NCBI GenBank assembly: GCA_946412015.1 | Contig: CAMKGA010000009.1 | Span: 1-51,528 of the forward strand | Source of the DNA: an uncultured Caryophanales bacterium | GTDB taxonomy: Bacteria; Bacillota_I; Bacilli_A; RF39; UBA660 | DNA length: 51,528 bases | Direction of reading: 5' to 3' | Shown here: positions 24,617 to 33,720 of the stretch, piece by piece | Position numbering within the stretch: position 1 is the stretch's first letter | Layout of the letters: each line of letters begins with the position of its first letter | Program-made: the position numbers and the translations under genes | The notes under the pieces: model-generated | What the model was told of the DNA's origin: nothing | The model's input: only the letters and a program-made list of their open reading frames with translations | The model's database searches: none

Positions 24617-25339
24617 CTATTCTACAACTTTTTTAGCTATTATAAGCAAATACTTATTTTCATATTCTTTATAACTATCTAAATTAGAACATGTCTGTAA
24701 TATTAGTATCTTATCAGATTCGTTTAATAAAGCATCTGTAGGGTACCATGAACTATCTTTAAGCTTATTAATATGATTAAACCACTCTTTATTATTTTTA
24801 AAATTAATCTTTGTATAATACCAATCAGATGTTTCTATAAATACGGAAAATATTTCATATTTTATTACTTTATTTTCATAATTTAGGTAAATAAATTTAT
24901 TATTTTTGTAAAAATCTTCATTATAATACTTTTCTAAATTACTAAATGGAGCATTATATTTACTTGAGTTATGTCCATATATAATTATTTTTCTATCATT
25001 CTTTTTAGTTCTATAATCTATAAATGGACTACCTAATTTATCTGGCTTTTTATATAAATTTTTATTCATATAATATTCATTATCATTTGATTTTGCAACT
25101 GGTGTAGAAATTAAATTAGGAATAGATATATAACCTATAATATCATCATTATTGTATTCTTTTTTTAATGAGTTAATATCCTTATAATCATAAAAACTTA
25201 TATGCACTTTATCTTTTACTGAATTAGATATTTCTATTTTATCTACTTTCGTATTATTATGTTGTGCTATAGAAAAAAATATGATAACAAATATAAATGA
25301 AAACATAAATCCTATCCAAAATATTTTTTTATTTTTTAT
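24617..25339 (-). CDS. Class B-like sortase, atypical active site and start
   Basis: Cysteine transpeptidase of the sortase fold: DIIGYISIPNLISTPVAK, FIDYR, catalytic His in IIYGHNSSKYNAPFSNLEKYY, and catalytic Cys in LILQTCSNLD. The layout matches class B. The Arg expected some ten residues after the Cys is a Lys (ENKYLLIIAKK). The first ATG (25306) lies inside the membrane helix. Upstream, taggagg is followed 7 nt later by an ATA (25339), which would give the natural leader KNKKIFWIGFMFSF. An AUA start, or a mutated ATG, is therefore likely. Single N-terminal membrane anchor with the catalytic domain outside. Confidence 0.8.
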   Translation of the reverse strand: MKNKKIFWIGFMFSFIFVIIFFSIAQHNNTKVDKIEISNSVKDKVHISFYDYKDINSLKKEYNNDDIIGYISIPNLISTPVAKSNDNEYYMNKNLYKKPDKLGSPFIDYRTKKNDRKIIIYGHNSSKYNAPFSNLEKYYNEDFYKNNKFIYLNYENKVIKYEIFSVFIETSDWYYTKINFKNNKEWFNHINKLKDSSWYPTDALLNESDKILILQTCSNLDSYKEYENKYLLIIAKKVVE

Positions 25340-25397
25340 AATATGACCTCCTATCTATTTAGATAGTAACATATATATATTAAAAAAATTGTCAAAA

Positions 25398-25423
25398 AAA
25401 ATAGTATAATTAAATACTATTTT
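25398..25423 (-). terminator. Terminator of the mraZ-rsmH-ftsL unit
   Basis: Minus-strand stem aaaatagtat / atactatttt, 6-nt loop, then a T run. The ftsL stop codon lies in the ascending arm. Confidence 0.8.
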
Positions 25424-25716
25424 TTATCAATTATGATTATATTTTCATTATTATATGCAAGACCCATCTCTTTTAATATTGAATCCATATTTTCGTATGA
25501 TGTAAGTTCATTTACTTGCATAGCTAAACTTTCATTAGTACTTTTTTGTTTTTCGATTTTCGAATTAATTTTTTCAATTTGAATTTTCAAATTACTGGTA
25601 CTAGCACTCACAAATATTTTAAGTACAAAAGTAGAACATAGGCACAATATAGCAAGGGTATATAATAGTTTTTCTCCTTTTGTAAATTTAGCAACTTTCC
25701 TTTTTTTCTTTTTCAT
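25417..25716 (-). CDS. ftsL: FtsL-like cell division protein
   Basis: About 99 residues: a strongly basic cytoplasmic tail (KKKKRKVAK), one membrane helix (LYTLAILCLCSTFVLKIFVS), and an extracellular coiled coil (LKIQIEKINSKIEKQKSTNE) ending in YENMDSILKEMGL. This is the bitopic FtsL/DivIC layout, and the gene sits directly after rsmH as ftsL does in Firmicutes. FtsL joins DivIB and DivIC to activate septal wall synthesis. The ATG at 25716, one base after the rsmH stop, is chosen; a TTG at 25725 is the alternative. Confidence 0.8.
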   Translation of the reverse strand: MKKKKRKVAKFTKGEKLLYTLAILCLCSTFVLKIFVSASTSNLKIQIEKINSKIEKQKSTNESLAMQVNELTSYENMDSILKEMGLAYNNENIIIIDKK

Positions 25717-25717
25717 T

Positions 25718-26626
25718 TTAATCAATTCTTTCTATCACTCTTAATTTCGCACTTCTAGCCCTTTTATTAATACTAACTTCATTATCAGATGGGTTAACAA
25801 TCTTTACTACTCTAAATTTTGGTAAATACTCTTTTGGGGTTACTGGCAGATTCTGTAATTCTTTTTTTACTGTAGATACACTTTTAAATATTTCTTTACA
25901 TATTCTATCTTCAAGTGAATGAAATGTAATAACGCAAATCCTACCACCTACATCAATAAGCGATAATGCATCAAGCAAACTTTTTTTAAATACTTCAAGT
26001 TCATTATTTACTTCTATTCTTATAGCTTGAAAAGTCTTACGAGCAGGATGATGAGATAACTTATATTTCATTGGAACTGCTTCTTTAATTACTTCTACAA
26101 GCTCTAAAGTAGTATTAATAGGTCTATTTTTTACTATATTTTTAGCTATGCTACGCGAGTATTTTTCCTCACCATATTTAAAAATTATCTCAGATAGTTT
26201 AGTCTCATCATATTCATTAACTACATTGTAAGCACTTAGTATCTGTTCTTGATTCATACGCATATCTAGTTTAGCATCTTTATGAAAACTAAAACCACGA
26301 TAATCTTCATCAAGCTGTGGACTAGATACACCTAAATCATATAAAATACCATTTACTTTATCAATACCAAGTTTATTTAACTCATCTTTCATATTAACAA
26401 AGTTACTATTAATAATAGTATAGTTATCACTAATACTCTTAAGCCTTTTTTTACTACTATTTATAGCTTCTAAATCTTGATCAAAGCAATATAAATGACC
26501 ATTTTTTACTCTTTTTAATATTTCGCTACTATGTCCACCATAACCTAGAGTACAATCAACAATAATACTATCATCTTTAATATTTAAATATTCTATACTC
26601 TCATTTAGTAAAACACTATTATGCAT
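25718..26626 (-). CDS. rsmH: 16S rRNA m4C1402 methyltransferase
   Basis: 302 residues, normal length. SAM-dependent N4-methylation of C1402 in 16S rRNA. Motifs: HNSVLLNESIEYL, VDCTLGYGGHSSEIL (motif I), FDQDLEAI, LYDLGVSSPQLDE, RGFSFHKDAKLDMRMN, HHPARKTFQAIRIEVNNEL, VITFHSLEDRICKEIFK and the closing NKRARSAKLRVIER. Second gene of the mraZ operon, 9 nt after mraZ. Confidence 0.97.
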   Translation of the reverse strand: MHNSVLLNESIEYLNIKDDSIIVDCTLGYGGHSSEILKRVKNGHLYCFDQDLEAINSSKKRLKSISDNYTIINSNFVNMKDELNKLGIDKVNGILYDLGVSSPQLDEDYRGFSFHKDAKLDMRMNQEQILSAYNVVNEYDETKLSEIIFKYGEEKYSRSIAKNIVKNRPINTTLELVEVIKEAVPMKYKLSHHPARKTFQAIRIEVNNELEVFKKSLLDALSLIDVGGRICVITFHSLEDRICKEIFKSVSTVKKELQNLPVTPKEYLPKFRVVKIVNPSDNEVSINKRARSAKLRVIERID

Positions 26627-26635
26627 AATTATCCC

Positions 26636-27052
26636 CTATAACAAACTATCTAAAGTATCTGATAAGTTAGATGAATTATTTGTAATAAATATATCCCAAT
26701 CTTCACGACTCCAAATCTCTAATCTATCATATACTCCAACAATAACACAATCTTTTTTTAAATTAGCATAGCTTATAAGTGGTGATGGTATATTAATACG
26801 TCCTTGCTTGTCATATTCACATACGGTTGCTAAAGACAAAAAAATACGCATAAAATTTCTTTTTTCCTTTGTATCTGGTAATTCTTTATACTTACTTATT
26901 ATATTCATCCATTCACTACTGGAATAGATAAATAAGCATCCATCTAAACCTCTAGTAATAATAAAATTATTGCCAAGATCATTACGAAGTTTAGAAGGAA
27001 TTATGATTCTACCTTTACTATCAATAGTATGATTATATTGTCCTATAAACAT
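26636..27052 (-). CDS. mraZ: MraZ transcriptional regulator
   Basis: About 138 residues beginning MFIGQYNHTIDSKGRIIIPS, the conserved MraZ start. The ATG at 27052 after gtggtgat is therefore preferred over the upstream ATG at 27073. Two SpoVT/AbrB-like half domains are visible: GRIIIPSKLR and GRINIPSPLI, each with the DxxGR loop (KQGRINIP in the second). A ring-forming DNA-binding protein that represses its own division/wall operon by binding repeats before mraZ. Such repeats were not clearly seen here. Confidence 0.95.
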   Translation of the reverse strand: MFIGQYNHTIDSKGRIIIPSKLRNDLGNNFIITRGLDGCLFIYSSSEWMNIISKYKELPDTKEKRNFMRIFLSLATVCEYDKQGRINIPSPLISYANLKKDCVIVGVYDRLEIWSREDWDIFITNNSSNLSDTLDSLL

Positions 27053-27094
27053 ATTATCACCACTTTCCCCCACTAATAACCACTTCTTACCATA

Positions 27095-27123
27095 ATTGTA
27101 TAATATTTCACCTATTTTGTAAA
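27095..27123 (-). promoter_or_regulatory. mraZ promoter
   Basis: Minus strand TTTACA (27123-27118), 17-nt spacer, TACAAT (27100-27095), about 43 nt upstream of the mraZ start. Confidence 0.65.
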
Positions 27124-27161
27124 TACATATTTTTAATAACTTTACAATATGTATACAAAAA

Positions 27162-27182
27162 AAATATCAAGTTATGATATTT
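27162..27182 (-). terminator. Terminator of the rel gene
   Basis: Minus-strand stem aaatatca / tgatattt with a short loop and T8, at the stop codon of the rel-type gene. Confidence 0.75.
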
Positions 27183-28636
27183 TATTTTATTATTCTTTTT
27201 ACCTTTTTCTTATTAGTCTCACTTAATTTTCTTTTTGCATATCCAGTATTTGCCATAACACTCCAGTAGCTCTTATCAATTGAAGCATACATATTAGTTT
27301 TAATACTTACTCTATCTTTATTGTTTAAAACCATACTCCATGGAGCAACTTTGTCATTTACTTTAACCTCTTCTACAATATTATCCATATCTAGATAACA
27401 CACTAAATCAATAACATTAGAATTTTTTGGTATTTCAATTCTTTTACCTATTGAATCATATATGTATATTTTCTCTTTAAAAAGTTCACTTTTTATTTGT
27501 GCAACAAAATCCTTATTATTTTTAAATAGCATATTAACACTATCTAATGATTTAAATACCTGAAATTCATTTTTTATCTTTTCTTGCATTATATCCCTTG
27601 CATTACCTCTATTTATATCCCAGTATGCTGGAAGCCCATACGAAGCTATTTTATCCATATCAAAAGTTCTTATTTGTGTTTGTACTAACTTATCATTTTC
27701 AGCAAATACTGTAGTGTGTAACGACCTATACATATTTGTTTTAGGGTTCCATATATAATCTTTAAATTTATAATTCATAGGATGATATTTTGAATGAACA
27801 AATCCTAATGTTTGATAACATTCACTTATTTCATCTACCATTATTTTTAAAGCAAGATAATCATGTATATCACTTATTTTATATCCATCTTCAACTTTTT
27901 TATATATTCCATATATATTTTTAGTTCTTGTTTTAATATAGTGATTAATACCCTCTTTAGTTAATATATCATCAAGAACAATTAGCATTTCTCTTAGACA
28001 TTCATTATCTTCATATTTTCTTTTATTTACTTCATACTGAAGCATTTTATATTCTTCTGGTTTTAAATATCTAAGTGATATATCCTCAAGTTCATTTTTA
28101 ATCTTATATGCTCCAATATAATATGCAAGTGGCACAAATATTTCCATAGTTTCAATAGAATTTTCTTGCTGTTTAAATACACTTTTATACTCTAAAGTAC
28201 GCATATTATGTAATCTATCTGCAAGTTTAATAATTATAATTCTTACATCTTCCATAATACCAGTTACTATTTTTCTAATATTAGCTAAGTTTTGTTCTGA
28301 TTTAGAGGAAAAGTTCATCTTACTTATTTTTGTAACACCATCTACTAATTTTGCAATCTCACTATTAAATAATCTAGTAATTTCTTCCTTAGTCGCACTA
28401 GTATCTTCTAATGTATCATGTAATAGTGCTGCACATATAGTATCAATATCTGCATTCATTATTGATGCTATATAAGCAACATTTAAAGGATGTGTAATAT
28501 ATGCCTCTCCACTTTGTCTAAGTTGTCCTGAGTGCATATAATCAGCATAATCATAAGCTTTTCTTATTAATTCTAAATTATTGCTTTCATAATTACTTAC
28601 CCTTTCAATTAAACCATCAATTGTAACATTATTCAT
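27182..28636 (-). CDS. rel: Short Rel/SpoT-type (p)ppGpp enzyme, HD-dominant
   Basis: 484 residues, against about 730 for long Rel proteins. The hydrolase domain (about 20-180) is complete: HSGQLRQSGEAYITHP, LLHDTLEDT, LVDGVTKI, KLADRLHNMRTL. The synthetase domain (about 225-345) is recognisable (TRTKNIYGIYKK, HDYLALKIMV, FKDYIWNPKT, YRSLHTTVF, TQIRT), but several signature positions differ. The acidic residue two places before QIRT is Gln (VQTQIRT), the usual YQSLHT reads YRSLHT, and AAHW reads AYW. A TGS-like stretch ends the protein (about 385-450); zinc-finger and ACT domains are absent. It probably hydrolyses (p)ppGpp, with weak or no synthesis; that is inference from motifs. Shine-Dalgarno aggagg, just after an attenuator-like leader. 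Confidence 0.9.
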   Translation of the reverse strand: MNNVTIDGLIERVSNYESNNLELIRKAYDYADYMHSGQLRQSGEAYITHPLNVAYIASIMNADIDTICAALLHDTLEDTSATKEEITRLFNSEIAKLVDGVTKISKMNFSSKSEQNLANIRKIVTGIMEDVRIIIIKLADRLHNMRTLEYKSVFKQQENSIETMEIFVPLAYYIGAYKIKNELEDISLRYLKPEEYKMLQYEVNKRKYEDNECLREMLIVLDDILTKEGINHYIKTRTKNIYGIYKKVEDGYKISDIHDYLALKIMVDEISECYQTLGFVHSKYHPMNYKFKDYIWNPKTNMYRSLHTTVFAENDKLVQTQIRTFDMDKIASYGLPAYWDINRGNARDIMQEKIKNEFQVFKSLDSVNMLFKNNKDFVAQIKSELFKEKIYIYDSIGKRIEIPKNSNVIDLVCYLDMDNIVEEVKVNDKVAPWSMVLNNKDRVSIKTNMYASIDKSYWSVMANTGYAKRKLSETNKKKVKRIIK

Positions 28637-28658
28637 AAATCCTCCTAATAATAAAAAT

Positions 28659-28685
28659 AAACATAATTATCCCTAAATTATGTTT
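28659..28685 (-). terminator. Leader terminator upstream of rel
   Basis: Perfect 10-bp stem aaacataatt / aattatgttt, 7-nt loop, then T5 on the minus strand. It sits between the small leader ORF and the rel ribosome site, so rel transcripts must read through it. Confidence 0.85.
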
Positions 28686-28686
28686 A

Positions 28687-28752
28687 TTAAAATGCCCAGA
28701 AAGTTCCTATTATGCATATAGATTTTATAATAAATAAACAACATATATTCAT
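28687..28752 (-). CDS. 21-residue leader or small hydrophobic peptide
   Basis: ATG at 28752 with gggacgtgat before it, 21 codons, TAA at 28687. The product is almost entirely hydrophobic (begins MNICCLFIIK, ends GTFWAF), with six Ile and three Cys. The stop codon abuts the leader terminator. A strong promoter lies about 30 nt upstream. It could be an attenuation leader for rel or a free-standing membrane peptide. Expression is not proven. Confidence 0.55.
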   Translation of the reverse strand: MNICCLFIIKSICIIGTFWAF

Positions 28753-28783
28753 AATATCACGTCCCAAATAATTATTAAAATAC

Positions 28784-28812
28784 ATATTACTCTTTATTTT
28801 AATATCTGTCAA
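28784..28812 (-). promoter_or_regulatory. Strong sigma-A promoter of the rel leader
   Basis: Minus strand TTGACA (28812-28807), 17 nt, TAATAT (28789-28784). Transcript start expected near 28777, which gives a leader of about 140 nt before rel. Confidence 0.8.
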
Positions 28813-28826
28813 GTATTTTTATAAAA

Positions 28827-28848
28827 AAAGCAATTATTAAACTGCTTT
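28827..28848 (-). terminator. Terminator after murC
   Basis: Minus-strand hairpin aaagcagtt / aattgcttt (one G-U pair), 4-nt loop, T7. It overlaps the last murC codons. Confidence 0.75.
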
Positions 28849-30162
28849 ATTCTTCTCTTCTAATAACTTTTTATATTCATCTTCTAGAAAATATATCTCT
28901 TTACTACTCATAAATAATATTACAGCATTATCAAATTCAAGTAATTTATCAGCCATTCCTCGCTCTATATAGTCCCCATTATTAAGTTTATCAATAATAG
29001 TATATGGAGTAATTCCTTTATAATCTTCTGGATCTTCTCTATCATAATTAATATCCATTACATATGCTTTATCTGCTAAATTTAGACTGTTTGCAAATGC
29101 ATCTGCAAATTCTTCTACACGTGAAAATGTATGTGGTTTAAAGATTGCAATTACTTTCTTATCTGGATATTTTTGACGTGCAGCTTTAATTGTAACTTTA
29201 ACCTCAGCAGGATGATGCGCATAGTCATCAATTATGACATTATTTCCTACTACTTCTTCTTTAAATCTACGTTCAGCACCTTTAAATGTTTTAAGTGCGT
29301 TAGCAACTTCTTTAGCATTCATTCTCTCATAATGGCAAACAGCAATTGCAGCAAGAGCATTTAGAAGCATATGCTTACCAAATAAAGGAAGATCAAAGTG
29401 TCCATAGTACTCATCTTCAATAAATACATCAAACTCAGTACCATCATTTCTATACTCTACATTACGTGCTTGAATATCATTATCAGAATCAAGTCCATAA
29501 TAATATATCGATGGATTTACTTCTAAAGTATGTGTATATTGATCATCTCCACAAGCAATTACCATTTTATCAGCTTTATTAGCAAACTCTTGATATGCTA
29601 AAATCATATCATCAATACTTTTATAATAATCAGTATGATCTAAATCAATATTAGTAATAATTACATACTCTGGATCATAGGCAAGAAAATGTCTACGATA
29701 TTCACAAGCTTCTAAAATAAATTTTTTAGACTCCTTAGTACCATGTCCTCTTCCATCACCAATTAAATAATTACATTTATCAATTGTCATATATATATGG
29801 CTAAGCATAGATGTTGTAGTTGTTTTACCATGACAACCTGAAATACATATCGTATCAAAAGTTTTAGTAAGTTTTCCTAGCATTTCTTGATATTCATATA
29901 TCTTAAGTCCCATTTTTTGAGCTTTAATAAGTTCTTTATGAGTATTTAATTTTAGTGCTGGAGAATATACTACTATAGTATCTTTATCCATAGCATCATT
30001 TTCTTTAGTATATATTTTAATACCACGTTCTACTAGTTTATCTTCAGTGAATCTATGTTCTTCTGCATCATCATAACCAACCACTTCAAATCCTAAATCA
30101 TCTAATATAAGAGCTAATGCACTCATACCAGTCCCTTTTATTCCAGCTAAATAATATTTCAT
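28837..30162 (-). CDS. murC: UDP-N-acetylmuramate--L-alanine ligase
   Basis: 441 residues. ATP-dependent addition of L-Ala to UDP-MurNAc, first amino acid of the wall stem peptide, in the cytoplasm. Landmarks of a Mur ligase: N-terminal Rossmann YYLAGIKGTGMSALALIL (MurC carries G-x-G-G/T-M-S), ATP loop CISGCHGKTTTTSML, IITNIDLDHTDYY, GKHMLLNALAAIAV, and the C-terminal ligase domain with GAERRFKE, IDDYAHHPAEV and FKPHTFSR. Its place directly after tadC (21 nt) and far from the mraZ unit is unusual. Probably read from the upstream pilus operon or from a promoter within tadC. Confidence 0.95.
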   Translation of the reverse strand: MKYYLAGIKGTGMSALALILDDLGFEVVGYDDAEEHRFTEDKLVERGIKIYTKENDAMDKDTIVVYSPALKLNTHKELIKAQKMGLKIYEYQEMLGKLTKTFDTICISGCHGKTTTTSMLSHIYMTIDKCNYLIGDGRGHGTKESKKFILEACEYRRHFLAYDPEYVIITNIDLDHTDYYKSIDDMILAYQEFANKADKMVIACGDDQYTHTLEVNPSIYYYGLDSDNDIQARNVEYRNDGTEFDVFIEDEYYGHFDLPLFGKHMLLNALAAIAVCHYERMNAKEVANALKTFKGAERRFKEEVVGNNVIIDDYAHHPAEVKVTIKAARQKYPDKKVIAIFKPHTFSRVEEFADAFANSLNLADKAYVMDINYDREDPEDYKGITPYTIIDKLNNGDYIERGMADKLLEFDNAVILFMSSKEIYFLEDEYKKLLEEKNKAV

Positions 30163-30183
30163 AAATATTTCCTTTCTATCATT

Positions 30184-30876
30184 TTACTTACTTATAAAAC
30201 TAACAATATATGGTCCTAATACTAATAATAATATTAAAGGTACAATAAACAATACTGATACAATACTTACTTTATTAGGTATTTTATTTATTTGACCCCT
30301 TATATCTAGAATTTGTTTTTCTCTTAAATAATCTACTTGATTATTCATTGTACTAATTATACTATTTCCAAAATAATTAGTTTGCATGATATTCATAATT
30401 ATATTATTAATATTTTCTGATGGAATACGTTTTTGCATATCCGATAAAGCTTCTATTAAAGTTTTTCCAACATAGACTTCTTTTAAACTTCTTTCAAATT
30501 CTAAAGATAACTCATTTTTTACATTCTTACAAGTTAATTCAAGACTATTTTGTAAATTTTTTCCTGATTCTAAGGTAAGAGTTAATACTTCAAAAAAGTA
30601 AAGTGCTTCTCTATCTAATTTTTCCTCTCTTTTTCGCAACCTTTTTGTAATAAATATATGATAATATTCAAAGTAAAATATTATTACAAACAAAGGTATA
30701 AACATATAAGATATATTAGTAAATAATACTAAGAATAATGCAAACAATATTGTAGATAATATACGCAAGCTTATAAATGTAACTGCATCAATTCTAGTAT
30801 TACCTAACATATTAATTTTCTTATTAATGGAATCTACATCTTTTTTTAAATATATTTTTGACATTATATTTTTCAT
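30184..30876 (-). CDS. tadC: Tad pilus inner-membrane protein TadC
   Basis: 230 residues of the type II secretion F (GspF) domain family. Membrane helices at about 30-50, 55-72 and a final pair (SIVSVLFIVPLILLLVLGPY). The cytoplasmic helical domain between them holds LTLTLESGKNLQNSLELTC and LIEALSDMQKRIPSENINNI. TadC forms the platform with TadB, on which the ATPase TadA acts. Only 3 nt separate it from tadB. Confidence 0.88.
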   Translation of the reverse strand: MKNIMSKIYLKKDVDSINKKINMLGNTRIDAVTFISLRILSTILFALFLVLFTNISYMFIPLFVIIFYFEYYHIFITKRLRKREEKLDREALYFFEVLTLTLESGKNLQNSLELTCKNVKNELSLEFERSLKEVYVGKTLIEALSDMQKRIPSENINNIIMNIMQTNYFGNSIISTMNNQVDYLREKQILDIRGQINKIPNKVSIVSVLFIVPLILLLVLGPYIVSFISK

Positions 30877-30879
30877 AGA

Positions 30880-32379
30880 TCACATCCTTACTTTCATAAT
30901 CTTCCTTACAACTATTATATAAGTCACATATAAAACAAGCATAATACCTATTATAATAAATCCTATTGGAGATGTAAATAGTGGACTAAAATAATCTTTA
31001 TTTATAAAGTTAATAACTAATATAAACAGTATTGGCATTAAAGTTAAACTATACATAATTATTTTAGAACTTCCTGTAAGTGATTTTAACTCTAAATTTA
31101 ATTTTTGACGATTAAATAGTGTTTTCTCAATTGATGTAAATACTTTAATAATATTTCCACCTGTCTTATTTAAAACAGATAAACTACTAGTCAAGTATGC
31201 AGCTTCATCTATTTTAATTCTTTTAGCAAATCTATCAAATACAACCTCAATTTCTAGTCCAAATGATAATTCAAGTGACATTTTTCTAAACTCATCTGCA
31301 ATCGCACCAGTAAGTTGTTCTGCAACAATACTAATAGCTTGTGTTATACTTCTTCCAGATTTAAAGCAATTATTCATAATGATTATTGCTTGAAGTAAAT
31401 CTTTTTCAATTTTTTTTCTATATTTATAATATCTATATGCATAGATAATATCTAACAGGTAATATCCCAATATTATCGGTATTACAAGTTCATAAATACT
31501 TAATACATTAAAACGAAATGTTTCAATAATTATTGATACTATTAAGAACGCAAAACTAGTCATGATTTTCATAGATACAAAATCAAGAGCGCTATAATTT
31601 TCATTACTAAATGCATCAACATATTTTTGATATCTTTTACTTGCTTTTCTAAATATATCAAATGAATCAATTCTGTTTGATATACGATAAGACATGTTTG
31701 TAATAAAGTTAGCAAGATTATCAAGTACAGATTTTGATTGATCTTTAAGTGGTGAAATTGTATATTTTGAGAATCTTTTTTCTAACTTTATAACTTTATT
31801 TAAACCAAGTAAAAATATAAAGAATATAAATAATAAAGCAATTATTATTACTTGATAAACATTAAGCAAATAATCAATTATGGATACATTAATCATAACA
31901 TCTTTAGTAGCTACGTTACCTGCTTGATCACTGACTGTATATGTCAATTTTTTCTTACCCAACGTATTTAAATTAACATCTTCTATATTAGATTTTATAT
32001 TTTGTGTAATAACTCCATCTACATTATCAGTTACCTTAATACCACTTTTTTCATTATAATATTCAAAAGGCCTAATTGTAATATAATCATTTTCTACTTC
32101 AATTACCGGAGCTTCTTTATCTATCTTATATATTCCAGTTTCATATGTTTTATAACTATTATTACCATAAGCAGTAATAATAATTTTATAATTACCTGTT
32201 TCAGATAACTTTATATCACTCTTTTCATTATTAGAAATAGTAATATTTTTATATTCTTCATTATCTTTTATAATTTGATATTTATAATTAGTTACAAATG
32301 TATTTGGAACATATGTAACAATAATATCTTTATTTGTAGCTTCACACTCTATAATATTAAGTGTTCCAACATCATTCAT
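30880..32379 (-). CDS. tadB: TadB with N-terminal Ig-like domain
   Basis: 499 residues. Residues about 280-499 are a regular TadB/GspF platform protein ([40 protein letters not shown]; three C-terminal helices). The first 165 residues are unusual. They contain strand-rich segments, among them [34 protein letters not shown] and [20 protein letters not shown], which matches the Ig-like DUF5011 type normally found outside cells. A membrane helix follows ([18 protein letters not shown], about 173-193). There is no cleavable signal, so this domain would face outside only if the first helix inserts with its N-terminus out. Shine-Dalgarno aaggtgagtt supports this start. The stop is TGA. Confidence 0.85.
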   Translation of the reverse strand: MNDVGTLNIIECEATNKDIIVTYVPNTFVTNYKYQIIKDNEEYKNITISNNEKSDIKLSETGNYKIIITAYGNNSYKTYETGIYKIDKEAPVIEVENDYITIRPFEYYNEKSGIKVTDNVDGVITQNIKSNIEDVNLNTLGKKKLTYTVSDQAGNVATKDVMINVSIIDYLLNVYQVIIIALLFIFFIFLLGLNKVIKLEKRFSKYTISPLKDQSKSVLDNLANFITNMSYRISNRIDSFDIFRKASKRYQKYVDAFSNENYSALDFVSMKIMTSFAFLIVSIIIETFRFNVLSIYELVIPIILGYYLLDIIYAYRYYKYRKKIEKDLLQAIIIMNNCFKSGRSITQAISIVAEQLTGAIADEFRKMSLELSFGLEIEVVFDRFAKRIKIDEAAYLTSSLSVLNKTGGNIIKVFTSIEKTLFNRQKLNLELKSLTGSSKIIMYSLTLMPILFILVINFINKDYFSPLFTSPIGFIIIGIMLVLYVTYIIVVRKIMKVRM

Positions 32380-32390
32380 AACTCACCTTC

Positions 32391-33713
32391 TTATTCAAAT
32401 ATACTTCTAATGTTTTTTATTCCTTTAGATTCAATTAAATCAATTATTTTAGGCATTTTATGTGTTTTAAAAGTACCTTCAACCTCTCCACTTTCTGTAA
32501 GACCAGATTGGTCGAACGAAAATATTTCATTTAATTTAATTTCATCTTCTTTAAATCCAACTAATTCTGATATACTTGTTATTTTTCTTTTTCCGTCACT
32601 TAATCTAGATATATTAACAACTATATTTATAGCATTAACAATATATTCACGAATTGCAGCTACCGGTATTTCCATACCAGCCATTAAAACTAATGTTTCA
32701 AGTCTATTTAATGCATCAGCAGGTCCATTAGCATGCATTGTGGTTAAAGAACCTGAATGTCCTGTATTCATGGCTTGTAACATATCAAAAGCTTCTTTTC
32801 CACGAACCTCTCCTACTATTATTCTATCTGGTCTCATACGAAGAGAATTTATAACTAAATCTCTTATCGTAACCTCACCTTGTCCATCATAATTAGTAAG
32901 CCTAGTTTCAAGTGATATAACATGATTTTGATGTAATTTCAATTCTGCTGCATCTTCTATTGTAATAATACGTTCATCATCATTTATAAATGATGATAAT
33001 ACATTTAATAATGTGGTTTTTCCTCCACCTGTACCTCCACATACAATAATATTCATTTTAGCTTTAACACAGGCCTGTAAGAATAATGCCATATCATTAG
33101 TAAGAGCCCCACTTCTTAAAAAGTCATCAATATTAGCAAGATCTGGTTTAAACTTACGAATAGTAAGCACTGGCCCTTTTAATGATAGTGGTGGAATTAC
33201 AGCATTTAAACGTGATCCATCGTTAAGTCTTGCATCAACCATTGGAGAAGATGTATCAATAGTACGACCTAAAGGCTGAATCAATCTTTGAATTGTTCTT
33301 ATGATATGTGAATCATTAATAAATGATACACTATCATCCTTAACAACTTTACCATCTATTTCTATATATATTTCATCTTTACCATTTACCATTATTTCTG
33401 TAATGCTTTTATCCCTTAAAAGTTCAGTAATAGGTCCATAACCATTAACCTCATTATCAATTAAATTATATATATAACTACGCTGTTCGATAGAAAGGTC
33501 ATATCCTTCTAAAGTATTATCTATCTCTTCACGAATAAAGCTCTCTATATCAGACTGACTATTTATATTATCATCAATTAAATTTTGAATTATTTTACTT
33601 CTAAGTAAATCTAATAATTCTTTATTTTTAAATCTTTCATAATCAGATTTATCAATCATTAAATCATGATTAACTGACATATTAAATTCATCTATAAAAT
33701 TTTTAGAATTCAT
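32391..33713 (-). CDS. tadA: Tad pilus assembly ATPase TadA/CpaF
   Basis: 440 residues of the secretion-ATPase (VirB11/PilB-like) family. N-terminal domain with [20 protein letters not shown]. Catalytic part: Walker [14 protein letters not shown], Asp box [32 protein letters not shown] (Walker B region) and the His box [13 protein letters not shown]. It powers assembly of the fimbria from the cytoplasm. Placed between tadZ (7 nt) and tadB (11 nt). Confidence 0.95.
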   Translation of the reverse strand: MNSKNFIDEFNMSVNHDLMIDKSDYERFKNKELLDLLRSKIIQNLIDDNINSQSDIESFIREEIDNTLEGYDLSIEQRSYIYNLIDNEVNGYGPITELLRDKSITEIMVNGKDEIYIEIDGKVVKDDSVSFINDSHIIRTIQRLIQPLGRTIDTSSPMVDARLNDGSRLNAVIPPLSLKGPVLTIRKFKPDLANIDDFLRSGALTNDMALFLQACVKAKMNIIVCGGTGGGKTTLLNVLSSFINDDERIITIEDAAELKLHQNHVISLETRLTNYDGQGEVTIRDLVINSLRMRPDRIIVGEVRGKEAFDMLQAMNTGHSGSLTTMHANGPADALNRLETLVLMAGMEIPVAAIREYIVNAINIVVNISRLSDGKRKITSISELVGFKEDEIKLNEIFSFDQSGLTESGEVEGTFKTHKMPKIIDLIESKGIKNIRSIFE

Positions 33714-33720
33714 ATTTCAC

